A DNA stretch of 64,000 nt from Sphingobacterium yanglingense. Its GTDB lineage: Bacteria; Bacteroidota; Bacteroidia; Sphingobacteriales; Sphingobacteriaceae. Of the stretch, positions 50,051 to 58,903 are shown in pieces (position 1 is the first letter of the stretch; each line of letters begins with the position of its first letter). Position numbers and translations under genes: made by a program. The DNA lies in assembly GCF_004363245.1 (NCBI RefSeq), contig NZ_SNYV01000016.1:124001-188000 (forward strand), read 5' to 3'. The notes below the pieces were generated by a model that was not told the DNA's origin, did not search any database, and worked only from the letters and a program-made list of their open reading frames with translations.

Positions 50051-51244
50051 TTAGTGTTCTACAAAACCACCGTTTGCATCATAAGCATTCTGCCTCAAAA
50101 TAGGCATTTCTAAAATCTTATACAACTCATCCAGACTATTTAAACTTCCATTTACCATATTGGACAGCAACACAATGGTTACATCATTGGTCAAATCGCG
50201 CACATACAGGTTTTTGAACCCATGCCACCAGCCCGTATGGTAAACAACTTGGTTCCCAGCTGTAGAAAATGTACGCCAGCCATAACCGTAACTAAACACG
50301 CCCCTCTTAGCATCAGAACGTGGTACATATGCCGAATCCAGTAATACCGTATCCAACAGCCTACCTTCCTTAAGGGCTAGATCCAGCAAATACATATCCT
50401 GTACCGTACTATAGATTCCCTTATCCCCTAGAGGACCATCAAGATAATCCTGCACAACAGACCGTCTCCAGACTTTATCATGTCCTATCACATCAGTAGG
50501 GATCTTATCATACTTGACTCGTGATAATGCAGCTGTATTTTTCATACCGGCAGGTTTAAAAACATGCTCATCCATATACGTTGCAAAATCCTGTCCAGAG
50601 ACTTTTTCAACAAGAGCACCCAACACCATATAATTTGAGTTATTGTAATGAAATCTACCATCTGGCTGCCCATACCGCGCAGGCTTATGTTCGATCATCA
50701 GATTAATAGCATCCATATTTGACATTCCTTTCTTCCGATCGGGCCATATTTTATCAACGAAGTACACATAATTAGGTAATCCCGAGCGATGGGTTAACAA
50801 TTGCCTGACAGTAACGCCCTCGTAAGGAAACCCCGGAAAGAAATCACTGACCAATTGATCCAATTTCAATTTTCCGGCTTCGACCAACTGTAACACTGCT
50901 AATCCTGTCATTGGCTTCGAAACAGAAGCCAGTTCAAACTTGGATGTTATCTTCAAACTATCCTTATGTAAATAATCAGCCCATCCAAATGAATTTTGAT
51001 ACAAAATCTTCCCCTTCTTTGCTACCAGAACATTTCCATTGAACCCCGACACGCTATGAAGTTTTTTCATAAAAGCATCTATATCCTGATTGGCCTGATG
51101 CGGATCATAAAGCAAGGCGATACTATCGAGTTCTGATTGTTTTTTTTGGATCTCCTGTTGTTTTTGCTCTGCACTGGAACACGAAAAAAGAGCTATTAAG
51201 AATAGAAAGTTTAGTAGCTTAGATAGAAAAAATCTCACGGGCAT
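50051..51244 (-). CDS. Beta-lactamase-fold serine hydrolase, lipoprotein
   Basis: 397 residues. The signal has a lipobox ending at Cys22 (FLFLIALFSC), so it is membrane-anchored outside the cytoplasm. Catalytic motifs are SxxK at Ser107-Val-Ser-Lys110, the Tyr motif in HYNNSNYMVLG and a KTG equivalent VYHTGWW. This is the class C/AmpH-like group, which includes DD-peptidases and esterases; resistance to beta-lactams cannot be assumed. The ATG at 51244 (MPVRFFLSKL) gives a proper lipoprotein signal, unlike the longer frame from 51331. Confidence 0.9.
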   Translation of the reverse strand: MPVRFFLSKLLNFLFLIALFSCSSAEQKQQEIQKKQSELDSIALLYDPHQANQDIDAFMKKLHSVSGFNGNVLVAKKGKILYQNSFGWADYLHKDSLKITSKFELASVSKPMTGLAVLQLVEAGKLKLDQLVSDFFPGFPYEGVTVRQLLTHRSGLPNYVYFVDKIWPDRKKGMSNMDAINLMIEHKPARYGQPDGRFHYNNSNYMVLGALVEKVSGQDFATYMDEHVFKPAGMKNTAALSRVKYDKIPTDVIGHDKVWRRSVVQDYLDGPLGDKGIYSTVQDMYLLDLALKEGRLLDTVLLDSAYVPRSDAKRGVFSYGYGWRTFSTAGNQVVYHTGWWHGFKNLYVRDLTNDVTIVLLSNMVNGSLNSLDELYKILEMPILRQNAYDANGGFVEH

Positions 51245-51258
51245 TTCATTTATTAACA

Positions 51259-51289
51259 CAAAATTAAATATAGGTAAATAAGCAGTAAA
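51259..51289 (-). promoter_or_regulatory. Promoter of the beta-lactamase-fold gene
   Basis: Minus-strand TTTA (51286-51289), 19 bases, then TAATTTTG (51259-51266): a full -7 match with one mismatch in the -33 box. The start would leave a leader of only about ten bases. Confidence 0.55.
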
Positions 51290-51334
51290 ACCCAATAAGC
51301 GATTGAAAAAAGCAGGCGAAATAAAGCACAAAAA

Positions 51335-51362
51335 AAGAAGGTATCTAAAAAGATACCTTCTT
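51335..51362 (-). terminator. pdhC terminator
   Basis: AAGAAGGTATCT (51335-51346) pairs perfectly with 51351-51362 around AAAA. On the minus strand a T-run follows. It ends the pdhA-pdhC transcript. Confidence 0.9.
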
Positions 51363-51398
51363 CGGCCAAGTCCGTAATGACCTGTCTATATTTTTTAG

Positions 51399-53027
51399 CT
51401 ACGCCAACAAACGAATTGGCGCTTCTAGCAATCCTTTTAGTGTCTGTAAAAATTGAGCACCACTCGCTCCATCCACTACACGATGATCACAACCTAATGT
51501 TAGTTTCATCACATTTCCAGGGACAACAGCTCCATTTTTAACAACAGGAATCTGTTGGATAGCACCTACCGACAAGATAGCACCATCAGGGGAATTGATA
51601 ATAGACGTAAATTCGTCAATACCAAACATACCTAAGTTAGAGACAGTGAAAGTAGAACCTTCCCAATCAGAAGGCTGAAGCTTTTTAGCTTTTGCCTTAC
51701 CTGCAAAATCCTTCACTTCAGCAGCGATATGGGACAATGTCTTGCCATCCGCAAAACGAACAACAGGAACCAATAAACCATCTTCTACCGCTATTGCTAC
51801 ACCGATATTAGTATGCTCATTAAATCTCACCTTATCCCCTTGCCACGAAGAATTCACTGCGGGGTGTTGTTTCAACGCTGCTGCTGCAGCTTTGATGATC
51901 ATATCGTTAAAAGAAACCTTAACTGGAGCGACTTCATTAATTTGTGCACGAGCAGCCATCGCATTATCCATATCGATACTTACAGTCAAGTAAAAATGTG
52001 GAGCTGTAAACAACGACTCTGACAAACGACGAGCAATAGTTTTACGCATCTGTGATACGTTCACTTCTGTATATCTCTCTTCTCCGATAAACTGTGGTAA
52101 CGTAATTGCTTTTGCTTCCGATGGAGCTGCTACAGCAGCTGCCGCAGTAGATTTCGCTGCAGGAACAAAGTTCTCTACATCTTTTTTCACGATACGTCCA
52201 CCGTCTGCTGACCCTTTAACGTCATTCAGATTAATTCCTTTATCCTTCGCAATCTTACGTGCCAAAGGAGAAGCTTTTACTCTAGAGTCATCATTTGCTG
52301 ATGCAACTGCGCCTGTTGAAACAGCGGCAGGAGCCTCATTTGAAACAGCAACTTCGGCTTTAGCCTCCGGCTTAGCAGCTGTTGTTTTTTGATTTAACAA
52401 CGGTGTCACATCTGTACCAGCTGGGCCTACAATCGCTATGATATCATTTACCTTAGCAGCTTGTCCTGCTTCCAAACCAACATACAACAATGTACCTTCT
52501 GCATAAGCAGTCACCTCCATTGTCGCTTTATCCGTCTCTACATCTGCAATAGCATCATCTGATTTTATAGTATCTCCGACTTTAAAATTCCATTGTGCGA
52601 TTACACCTTCCGTCATTGTATCACTCAATAACGGCATTGTGATAACCGTACAGCCTAATTCTTCGGCAGTCACCGAGCTAGTCGAAGTATCTTGGCTAGT
52701 AGCTTCTGCCACTTCTTTTACCGCCTCTTCTTCTTTTTTTGTTTCAGGAGCAGAAGCAGCACCATCTAATAGAGCTTTGTAATCTTCACCTTCTTCACCC
52801 AACACCGCAATTACAGCATCTACAGCAACAGCTTCACCTTCTTTTGGTCCGATATAAAGCAATGTTCCTTCTTGGTAGGACTCAAAGTCCATCGTTGCCT
52901 TATCCGTCTCAATCTCTGCAACGAGATCTCCAGCATTTACCTTATCGCCAACTTTTTTGTGCCATTTCGCGATTACCCCTTCAGTCATGGTATCGCTCAT
53001 TTTCGGCATTTTTACTACTTCAGCCAT
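51399..53027 (-). CDS. pdhC: Pyruvate dehydrogenase E2, dihydrolipoamide acetyltransferase with two lipoyl domains
   Basis: 542 residues. Two lipoyl domains have their lysines at Lys43 (ETDKATMDF) and Lys167 (ETDKATMEV). They are joined by Ala/Glu/Lys-rich linkers. A peripheral subunit-binding domain follows near 255-295 (KASPLARKIAKDKGINLNDV), then the catalytic domain with His515 and Asp519 (GCDHRVVDGASG). It transfers acetyl groups to CoA in the core of the complex. It follows pdhA by 49 bases. Genes for E1 beta and E3 are not in the window. Confidence 0.95.
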   Translation of the reverse strand: MAEVVKMPKMSDTMTEGVIAKWHKKVGDKVNAGDLVAEIETDKATMDFESYQEGTLLYIGPKEGEAVAVDAVIAVLGEEGEDYKALLDGAASAPETKKEEEAVKEVAEATSQDTSTSSVTAEELGCTVITMPLLSDTMTEGVIAQWNFKVGDTIKSDDAIADVETDKATMEVTAYAEGTLLYVGLEAGQAAKVNDIIAIVGPAGTDVTPLLNQKTTAAKPEAKAEVAVSNEAPAAVSTGAVASANDDSRVKASPLARKIAKDKGINLNDVKGSADGGRIVKKDVENFVPAAKSTAAAAVAAPSEAKAITLPQFIGEERYTEVNVSQMRKTIARRLSESLFTAPHFYLTVSIDMDNAMAARAQINEVAPVKVSFNDMIIKAAAAALKQHPAVNSSWQGDKVRFNEHTNIGVAIAVEDGLLVPVVRFADGKTLSHIAAEVKDFAGKAKAKKLQPSDWEGSTFTVSNLGMFGIDEFTSIINSPDGAILSVGAIQQIPVVKNGAVVPGNVMKLTLGCDHRVVDGASGAQFLQTLKGLLEAPIRLLA

Positions 53028-53076
53028 CTATTATAGTAAATTATATCTTAAACAATTCAAACAAAACAACTTCCTA

Positions 53077-54072
53077 CTAGTCCATTACAAATGGATAGTC
53101 CTCTTGTACGTAAATATCTTTGTACAATTCGTCTACCGTAGGATAAGGAGATTCTTCCGCAAATTTAACCGAGTCTTCTACAATCTTCTTGATCTCCGCA
53201 TCTACTTGCGCAAACCAAGCATCGTCCGCATAAGCGTTTTCTACGATAGCGTGTTTAGTAGTCAATAACGGATCTTTTCCTTTATATTCTTCAAGCTCTT
53301 CTTTCGTACGATATTTCGCAGGATCAGACATAGAGTGTCCTTTATAACGATAAGTACGGATTTCTAAAAATGTAGGGCCTTCACCTGCACGTGCACGTTG
53401 TACCGCTTCATCCATTGCATTATGGACTGCTACAGGATCCATACCGTCCACTGGCATACTAGGCATATCAAAGCCCAAACCAATTTTATAGATATCCTCC
53501 ATGTTAGTTGTACGCTTTACAGATGTCCCCATTGCATAACCATTGTTCTCACAAACAAAGATTACCGGCAATTTCCAAAGCATAGCCATATTGAATGTCT
53601 CATTCAATGCACCTTGACGCACAGCACCATCCCCCATGAAACAAACATTCACATTATCTTTACCAAGATATTTTTCTGCAAAGGCTAATCCAGCACCCAA
53701 TGGTATTTGTCCACCGACGATTCCGTGTCCTCCCATCATACCATGCTCTTTAGAGAAAAAGTGCATAGAGCCTCCTTTTCCTTTAGAACAACCTGTGCTC
53801 TTACCGTATAGTTCTGCCATACAAGCGTCTGCAGAAACTCCCTTTGCCAAAGCATGGGCGTGATCACGATAAGAAGTAATAACAGTATCTTCCTGTCTAG
53901 TTGCCGATATTGTACCAGCCACTACAGCTTCCTGTCCGATATACAAATGACAAAAACCACGGATTTTTTGCTGTCCGTACAATTGTCCTGCCTTCTCTTC
54001 AAATTTACGCATGAGTAGCATAGATCTGTACCACTCGAGATATGTTTCTTTTGTTATAGGTGTTGAACTCAT
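53077..54072 (-). CDS. pdhA: Pyruvate dehydrogenase E1, alpha subunit
   Basis: 331 residues with the thiamin-diphosphate motif from GDGAVRQGALNETFNMA to the Asn in ENNGYAMGTS. It also has the phosphorylation-loop region of E1 alpha (TYRYKGHSMSDPAKYRTKEE). It decarboxylates pyruvate together with an E1 beta encoded elsewhere. Branched-chain E1 alpha is an alternative, but pairing with this E2 favours PDH. Confidence 0.94.
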   Translation of the reverse strand: MSSTPITKETYLEWYRSMLLMRKFEEKAGQLYGQQKIRGFCHLYIGQEAVVAGTISATRQEDTVITSYRDHAHALAKGVSADACMAELYGKSTGCSKGKGGSMHFFSKEHGMMGGHGIVGGQIPLGAGLAFAEKYLGKDNVNVCFMGDGAVRQGALNETFNMAMLWKLPVIFVCENNGYAMGTSVKRTTNMEDIYKIGLGFDMPSMPVDGMDPVAVHNAMDEAVQRARAGEGPTFLEIRTYRYKGHSMSDPAKYRTKEELEEYKGKDPLLTTKHAIVENAYADDAWFAQVDAEIKKIVEDSVKFAEESPYPTVDELYKDIYVQEDYPFVMD

Positions 54073-54104
54073 TCTATAAAGTCTTTTTCTTACTTAACCG
54101 ATTA

Positions 54105-54112
54105 CAAATCTA
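54105..54112 (-). promoter_or_regulatory. -7 box of the pdhA promoter
   Basis: TAGATTTG on the minus strand, 32 bases before pdhA, matches TAnnTTTG. The -33 box is not clear. It lies in the 76-base gap after hisS. Confidence 0.5.
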
Positions 54113-54148
54113 ATAATTTATATCGACAAAATGTAGATTTTTTGCCTC

Positions 54149-55534
54149 TCAGTCCCTCATCAATTCGATAAGTACTGACAATTTTACTTTCATCTGTTCT
54201 CCAGACTCCATATTCTTCAGTGTCAATTCTCCGGACTCCATCTCTTCCGTCCCTACAAGAAGGACAAATGGAATACGCTTTGCATCGGCATAACTCATCT
54301 GCTTCTTAAGTTTCGCGGCGGTAGGGTATAGCTCTACAGCGATTCCCTCTTTGCGCAAGGCTGACAACAACGGAATACTAAACGCTTCGGACTCCTTATC
54401 GAAATTGACAATAAGAATTTTAGAACTAGTGACTGTTAATTTTGGGAACAGGTCGAGTTCTTCCAAAACATCATAAATACGATCAGCACCAAATGAAACA
54501 CCTACTCCACTAAGGTCTTTAAGTCCAAACATACCCGTAAGGTCATCATATCTTCCACCCCCACCAATACTCCCCATAGCCACCTCGTTGGTCTTAACTT
54601 CAAAAATACAACCTGTATAATAATTTAAACCTCGCGCCAAGGTTATATCCACCTCCACAATTCTCTCTAAAACCTTTTCATCAACTTTAAATGCACTGAC
54701 ATAATTAAAGACCTCCTCTATTTCAGCGATACCTTGCATTCCCTTTTCAGAAGAAGCCAACACCTTCTTTAGGCTAGCCAGTTTCTCGTCATTACTACCC
54801 TCCAGCAAAATGATAGGTCTCAACACTTCCAGGTCAGCCATTGTAAAACCGCGCTCTAAGAGTTCCTTATTGACCCCTTCTAATCCAATTTTATCCAACT
54901 TATCAATCGCGACTGTCATATCGACGATAAGCTCTGGCTTACCTATGATTTCTGCAATCCCTGTCAAAATTTTACGATTATTTATCTTAATCGTAAAATC
55001 CTTAAGCCCAAGTGCGAGCAGCGCTTCCCAATAGATCAGAACAAATTCCGCTTCGTTCAACAAGCTTTCCGAGCCCACCACGTCCACATCACATTGATAA
55101 AACTCCCTATAGCGCCCACGTTGTGGCCTATCAGCACGCCATACCGGTTGTATTTGGAAACGCTTAAACGGAAATGCCAGATCATTTTGATGCATCACCA
55201 CATACCTCGCAAATGGAACTGTCAGATCATAACGCAGTGCCTTTTCAGAAATCTGCGGGATCAACTTAACAGAATTTTTCTCGCTCCACACCTGCTCGGA
55301 AACTTTAGAAAGATAATCCCCTGAATTAAGAATCTTAAAAATAAGCTTATCACCCTCATCGCCATATTTTCCGGTCAGGGTCGAAAGGTTTTCAAACGAG
55401 GGTGTCTGAATCTCACTATAACCGTATTTTTGAAAAACGCGTTTAAGGGTATTAAATATAAAGTTTCTCTTTCCCATTTCGGAAGGAGAAAAATCTCTAG
55501 TACCTTTTGCTAAAGATGGTTTAACTATTGCCAT
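54149..55534 (-). CDS. hisS: Histidine--tRNA ligase
   Basis: 461-residue class II synthetase. The N-terminal KGTRDFSPSEMGKR and motif 2 PQRGRYREFYQCDVDVVG are present. The histidine loops RGLNYYTGCIFEV and GGGGRYDDLTGMFG are present, with a C-terminal anticodon-binding domain (KILIVNFDKESE onward). Its ATG lies four bases after a consensus -7 box, so the transcript is probably leaderless. Confidence 0.96.
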   Translation of the reverse strand: MAIVKPSLAKGTRDFSPSEMGKRNFIFNTLKRVFQKYGYSEIQTPSFENLSTLTGKYGDEGDKLIFKILNSGDYLSKVSEQVWSEKNSVKLIPQISEKALRYDLTVPFARYVVMHQNDLAFPFKRFQIQPVWRADRPQRGRYREFYQCDVDVVGSESLLNEAEFVLIYWEALLALGLKDFTIKINNRKILTGIAEIIGKPELIVDMTVAIDKLDKIGLEGVNKELLERGFTMADLEVLRPIILLEGSNDEKLASLKKVLASSEKGMQGIAEIEEVFNYVSAFKVDEKVLERIVEVDITLARGLNYYTGCIFEVKTNEVAMGSIGGGGRYDDLTGMFGLKDLSGVGVSFGADRIYDVLEELDLFPKLTVTSSKILIVNFDKESEAFSIPLLSALRKEGIAVELYPTAAKLKKQMSYADAKRIPFVLLVGTEEMESGELTLKNMESGEQMKVKLSVLIELMRD

Positions 55535-55538
55535 AAGG

Positions 55539-55569
55539 CAAAGGTAATATAACAGAATGAATAAGGAAA
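55539..55569 (-). promoter_or_regulatory. hisS promoter, probably leaderless
   Basis: Minus-strand TTTC (55566-55569), 19 bases, then TACCTTTG (55539-55546). The hisS ATG begins at 55534, five bases after the box, which places the expected transcription start at the A of ATG. Confidence 0.65.
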
Positions 55570-55585
55570 GAATGCCCGACGGTTT

Positions 55586-56323
55586 CTAGGCAATTTCAAT
55601 AATTTTCAAATATTCACAAGCTCGCTCGGCAGCAAGCTTTTCCGCACTTTTCTTATTAAAATCACGTCCTAGACCACAGGCTTCGCCATTGACTAGAACC
55701 TCTATGCTGAACATCTTGGGCGACTCCCCTTCTGGATTGTCAACAGGTACAAATGCGACCTCCTTGCCTGCATGCTGGCACCATTCAATAAGTCTACTCT
55801 TAAAATTCGTCTCCGTGTTTTCTAGCGTATGAATATCGACATGGGGTTTGATAATACGAACCAATAAAAACTCTCGGGTGAACTGATATCCCTTATCCAG
55901 ATAGACCGCTCCTATTAGCGCTTCGAAAGCATCCCCTAGCAAAGACCCCTGCTTATTTGGATAAGAAATCATACGTGAATCGTACTGAATTAGCTTGTCG
56001 AACCCCAACTTTCTGGACAGTTGATTCAAATTCGCTCTAGATACTATTTTCGATCTCATTTCCGTTAGGAAACCTTCATCCTTATAAGGATAAAGCTTAA
56101 AGAGCAGTTCTGCAATTACCGAGCCCAAGACTGCATCTCCTAAGAACTCCATACGCTCGTTACTATTCTTTACCCCATCCTTAATTTGTTTGGCGACAGA
56201 CTTATGTCTAAAAGCCATTTGATACAACTTAAGATTACCCGGCACAAAGCCAAGAATATTCTTTAGCTTTTTAAAGTAAGCTCGGTTTGGAGAAAAATAT
56301 AGTTTATAAATTCTTAGCGACAT
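55586..56323 (-). CDS. rnc: Ribonuclease III
   Basis: 245 residues. The catalytic signature NERMEFLGDAVLG (55-67) includes Glu59 and Asp63, and a second acidic site lies in GDAFEALIGAVYLDKG. A double-stranded-RNA-binding domain fills the last 70 residues (NFKSRLIEWCQHAGKE to AAERACEYL). It processes rRNA precursors and structured mRNAs. It lies after fabF but beyond a terminator, with its own likely promoter. Confidence 0.95.
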   Translation of the reverse strand: MSLRIYKLYFSPNRAYFKKLKNILGFVPGNLKLYQMAFRHKSVAKQIKDGVKNSNERMEFLGDAVLGSVIAELLFKLYPYKDEGFLTEMRSKIVSRANLNQLSRKLGFDKLIQYDSRMISYPNKQGSLLGDAFEALIGAVYLDKGYQFTREFLLVRIIKPHVDIHTLENTETNFKSRLIEWCQHAGKEVAFVPVDNPEGESPKMFSIEVLVNGEACGLGRDFNKKSAEKLAAERACEYLKIIEIA

Positions 56324-56386
56324 ATGTATCTACGAAAAGCGAAACACTTACAAATTAACACCTATAAGGTTAACGCTTAGCACATT

Positions 56387-56394
56387 CAAAAATA
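56387..56394 (-). promoter_or_regulatory. -7 box of the rnc promoter
   Basis: TATTTTTG on the minus strand, about 63 bases before rnc, matches TAnnTTTG. No good -33 box. Confidence 0.4.
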
Positions 56395-56445
56395 GCAAGA
56401 TTCTTCGAATGTTATTTTATAAAAGCCAATCTACATGTATAGAAA

Positions 56446-56473
56446 AATAGGTAGTTTTTCCAAACTACCTATT
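56446..56473 (-). terminator. fabF terminator
   Basis: AATAGGTAGTTT (56446-56457) pairs perfectly with AAACTACCTATT (56462-56473) around TTCC. On the minus strand it is followed by TTTTTC. It separates acpP-fabF from rnc. Confidence 0.88.
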
Positions 56474-56498
56474 CATATCTTAATTCAGCATGCAATCA

Positions 56499-57752
56499 TT
56501 ATGCTTGGTATTTTTTGAAAATAACCGAAGCATTGTGACCACCGAAACCAAATGTATTACTCAAAGCCGCATTAACTACACGCTTCTGAGCCGTATTAAA
56601 CGTAAAATTCAATCGATTATCTATTTGTGGGTCGTCTGTAAAATGATTAATGGTAGGCGGTACCAAATCATTTTTAACAGCCAGAATAGAGGCAATTCCC
56701 TCTACGGCACCAGCGGCTCCCAACAGGTGACCTGTCATAGATTTTGTAGAACTTATATTCAATCTGTAAGCACTCTCTCCAAATAGATCGACAATAGCTT
56801 TTGTCTCGCTAATATCACCTACTGGAGTCGATGTACCATGTACATTGATATAGTCGATATCTGAAAACTGCATTTCAGCATCATTTATCGCCATAGTCAT
56901 AGCAAGCTTGGCCCCAAGACCTTCAGGATGCGAAGCAGTAATATGATGTGCATCAGCACTCATACCTCCACCAACAATCTCTGCATAAATCTTAGCTCCA
57001 CGTGCTAAGGCATGTTCTAAACTTTCTAAAATTATCGCGCCAGACCCTTCACCTGAAACAAATCCGTCCCTATCCTTATCAAAAGGTCTAGATGCCGTCT
57101 TTGGATCATCATTACGGGTTGACAAGGCATGCATAGCATTAAAACCTCCTATCCCAGCTTCATTAATAGTAGCTTCCGAACCACCAGTAATAATTATATC
57201 TGCTCTACCCATACGGATATAGGTAAAAGCATCAATCATTGCATTAGTTGCAGAGGCACACGCAGAAACAGCTGAGAAATTAGGACCACGCAAACCGTGA
57301 CGCATAGAAATATGTCCTGGAGCGATGTCCACCAACATTTTGGGAATAAAGAAAGGATTGAAACGAGGTGTTCCATCTCCTTTTGAAAAGTTAGCAACTT
57401 CCTCCGTAAAGGTAGTCAATCCTCCAATTCCTGATCCCCATATCACACCAATACGGTTTCTGTCTAATTTATCAAACTCCAATCCAGCATCCTTAACTGC
57501 TTCGTCTGTAGAAGCAATGGCATACTGAACGAAAGGATCTACCTTACGAGCTTCCTTGCGATCCATAAAATCATGTGGATCAAAGCCCTTCACCTCGCAG
57601 GCAAATTGGGTTTTAAATTTTGACGCATCAAAATGCGTAATAGGAGCAGCACCACTTACACCGTTAATTAATCCCTCCCAATAAGCTTGGACGGTATTAC
57701 CTAGAGGTGTAAGTGCGCCTAATCCTGTTACAACTACTCTCTTAAGCTCCAT
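56499..57752 (-). CDS. fabF: Beta-ketoacyl-ACP synthase II
   Basis: 417 residues of thiolase fold. The Cys-His-His triad is Cys165 (SAVSACASATNAM), His305 (NVHGTSTPVGD) and His342 (SMTGHLLGAAG). It elongates acyl-ACP in fatty acid synthesis. It lies 26 bases after acpP, the common acpP-fabF-rnc order. Confidence 0.97.
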   Translation of the reverse strand: MELKRVVVTGLGALTPLGNTVQAYWEGLINGVSGAAPITHFDASKFKTQFACEVKGFDPHDFMDRKEARKVDPFVQYAIASTDEAVKDAGLEFDKLDRNRIGVIWGSGIGGLTTFTEEVANFSKGDGTPRFNPFFIPKMLVDIAPGHISMRHGLRGPNFSAVSACASATNAMIDAFTYIRMGRADIIITGGSEATINEAGIGGFNAMHALSTRNDDPKTASRPFDKDRDGFVSGEGSGAIILESLEHALARGAKIYAEIVGGGMSADAHHITASHPEGLGAKLAMTMAINDAEMQFSDIDYINVHGTSTPVGDISETKAIVDLFGESAYRLNISSTKSMTGHLLGAAGAVEGIASILAVKNDLVPPTINHFTDDPQIDNRLNFTFNTAQKRVVNAALSNTFGFGGHNASVIFKKYQA

Positions 57753-57778
57753 TTATATCTTTAGCCTAATACAATTAG

Positions 57779-58015
57779 TTAGTTAACGTTTTTTTCTAAA
57801 TAAGCGATTGCTTGACCTACAGTACTGATGTTTTCAGCTTGGTCATCAGGAATTGCAACGTTAAATTCTTTTTCGAATTCCATGATCAACTCCACTGTAT
57901 CAAGTGAGTCTGCACCTAAATCATTCGTGAAAGAAGCCTCTGGTGTTACTTCATTTTCATCTACACCTAACTTTTCAACGATAATTGCTTTTACTCTTGA
58001 TGCGATATCTGACAT
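57779..58015 (-). CDS. acpP: Acyl carrier protein
   Basis: 78-residue acidic four-helix protein. The phosphopantetheine site is Ser37 in LGADSLDTVEL. The ATG at 58015 (MSDIASRVKAIIVEKLGVDE) is used rather than the longer open frame from 58078. It carries acyl chains for FabF and its partners. Confidence 0.97.
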   Translation of the reverse strand: MSDIASRVKAIIVEKLGVDENEVTPEASFTNDLGADSLDTVELIMEFEKEFNVAIPDDQAENISTVGQAIAYLEKNVN

Positions 58016-58048
58016 GATTTTATAGTTTAATTGTTTAATAAATCTGTG

Positions 58049-58079
58049 CAAAGAAAAATAAATTTCACCAAAAATCAAA
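58049..58079 (-). promoter_or_regulatory. acpP promoter
   Basis: Minus-strand TTTG (58076-58079), exactly 19 bases, then TTTCTTTG (58049-58056), one mismatch from TAnnTTTG. It gives a leader of about 30 bases. Confidence 0.65.
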
Positions 58080-58280
58080 CCTTTTTAATTTTTAGGTGAC
58101 AAATAAAGAGCAACAAAGCTCATTTAGTGCATTATAGCACGACAAAGAAACACAACTCAATAATACTAAAAGTAATATTCAATCACAAAAAAACTTTCAT
58201 TTAATACAAATTTTACATTATCCCCCTTAAAAACACAAGCATAAGTTGTACTTTCGTAAATATATCAAGCCCCTGTAAAG

Positions 58281-58781
58281 TTGAATAAAATCACCTTCAA
58301 ATTAGACATTGACTTTGACCTCGAACTAGATTTTATTTTGGTCGGTATCAGCTCGTCTTTGAGAGACTACAGGCTTTGCCATTTCATAAATAAGCATACA
58401 GGGTTGAATTTTATCTACGGAAAAGAATCCCCGATAGATCACAACGGTAATTTGAAAACTAAACCTCAAGAAGAACTAGACTTTCATATTATACAAGAAA
58501 AATCCAAAGGAAAAAAAGAGGCAAAACACCATTATCAGATGTATAGATATTGCTGCGATTCCTTTGATTTCGAGTATTACCTACTCAACAACAGAAGCTT
58601 AGAAAACGGCCTATTGGTACCAGAGGCCCCTAACTTTGACTACTTTATAATTATAAAACATTATATCGACGAAGAGGATCTTGACACGTTGATTGATAAT
58701 TTAAAATCAATCAATGAAATCATGTTGGTGAAAGAAATTGATCCAACAATATTGAAATCTAAAGAAAATCTGATATTTTAG
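58281..58781 (+). CDS. IPExxxVDY family protein, TTG start
   Basis: 166 residues with the family's late motif in the form VPEAPNFDYFIIIK (consensus IPExxxVDY). The first codon is TTG; no in-frame ATG lies upstream, and the N-terminus NKITFKLDIDFDLELDFIL fits the family start. A TACTTTCG box at 58249-58256 may be its promoter. The family is of unknown function, confined to Bacteroidota, and often sits beside pyk, as here. Confidence 0.85.
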   Translation: MNKITFKLDIDFDLELDFILVGISSSLRDYRLCHFINKHTGLNFIYGKESPIDHNGNLKTKPQEELDFHIIQEKSKGKKEAKHHYQMYRYCCDSFDFEYYLLNNRSLENGLLVPEAPNFDYFIIIKHYIDEEDLDTLIDNLKSINEIMLVKEIDPTILKSKENLIF

Positions 58782-58903
58782 CGGATTCTTTAGAGAGTGT
58801 AATATTTACACCTTTGATAATTAAAATATAGATTAGCCATAATCAACCGTCTACGTTGGGATCAGGTCAGCGTAAACAGATAAAAAAACAGAACAACAAC
58901 GAT

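Noticed and set aside
52739..53080. 113-codon plus-strand frame rich in Gln, His and Leu
   Set aside because: Antisense to the pdhC linker and lipoyl coding sequence.
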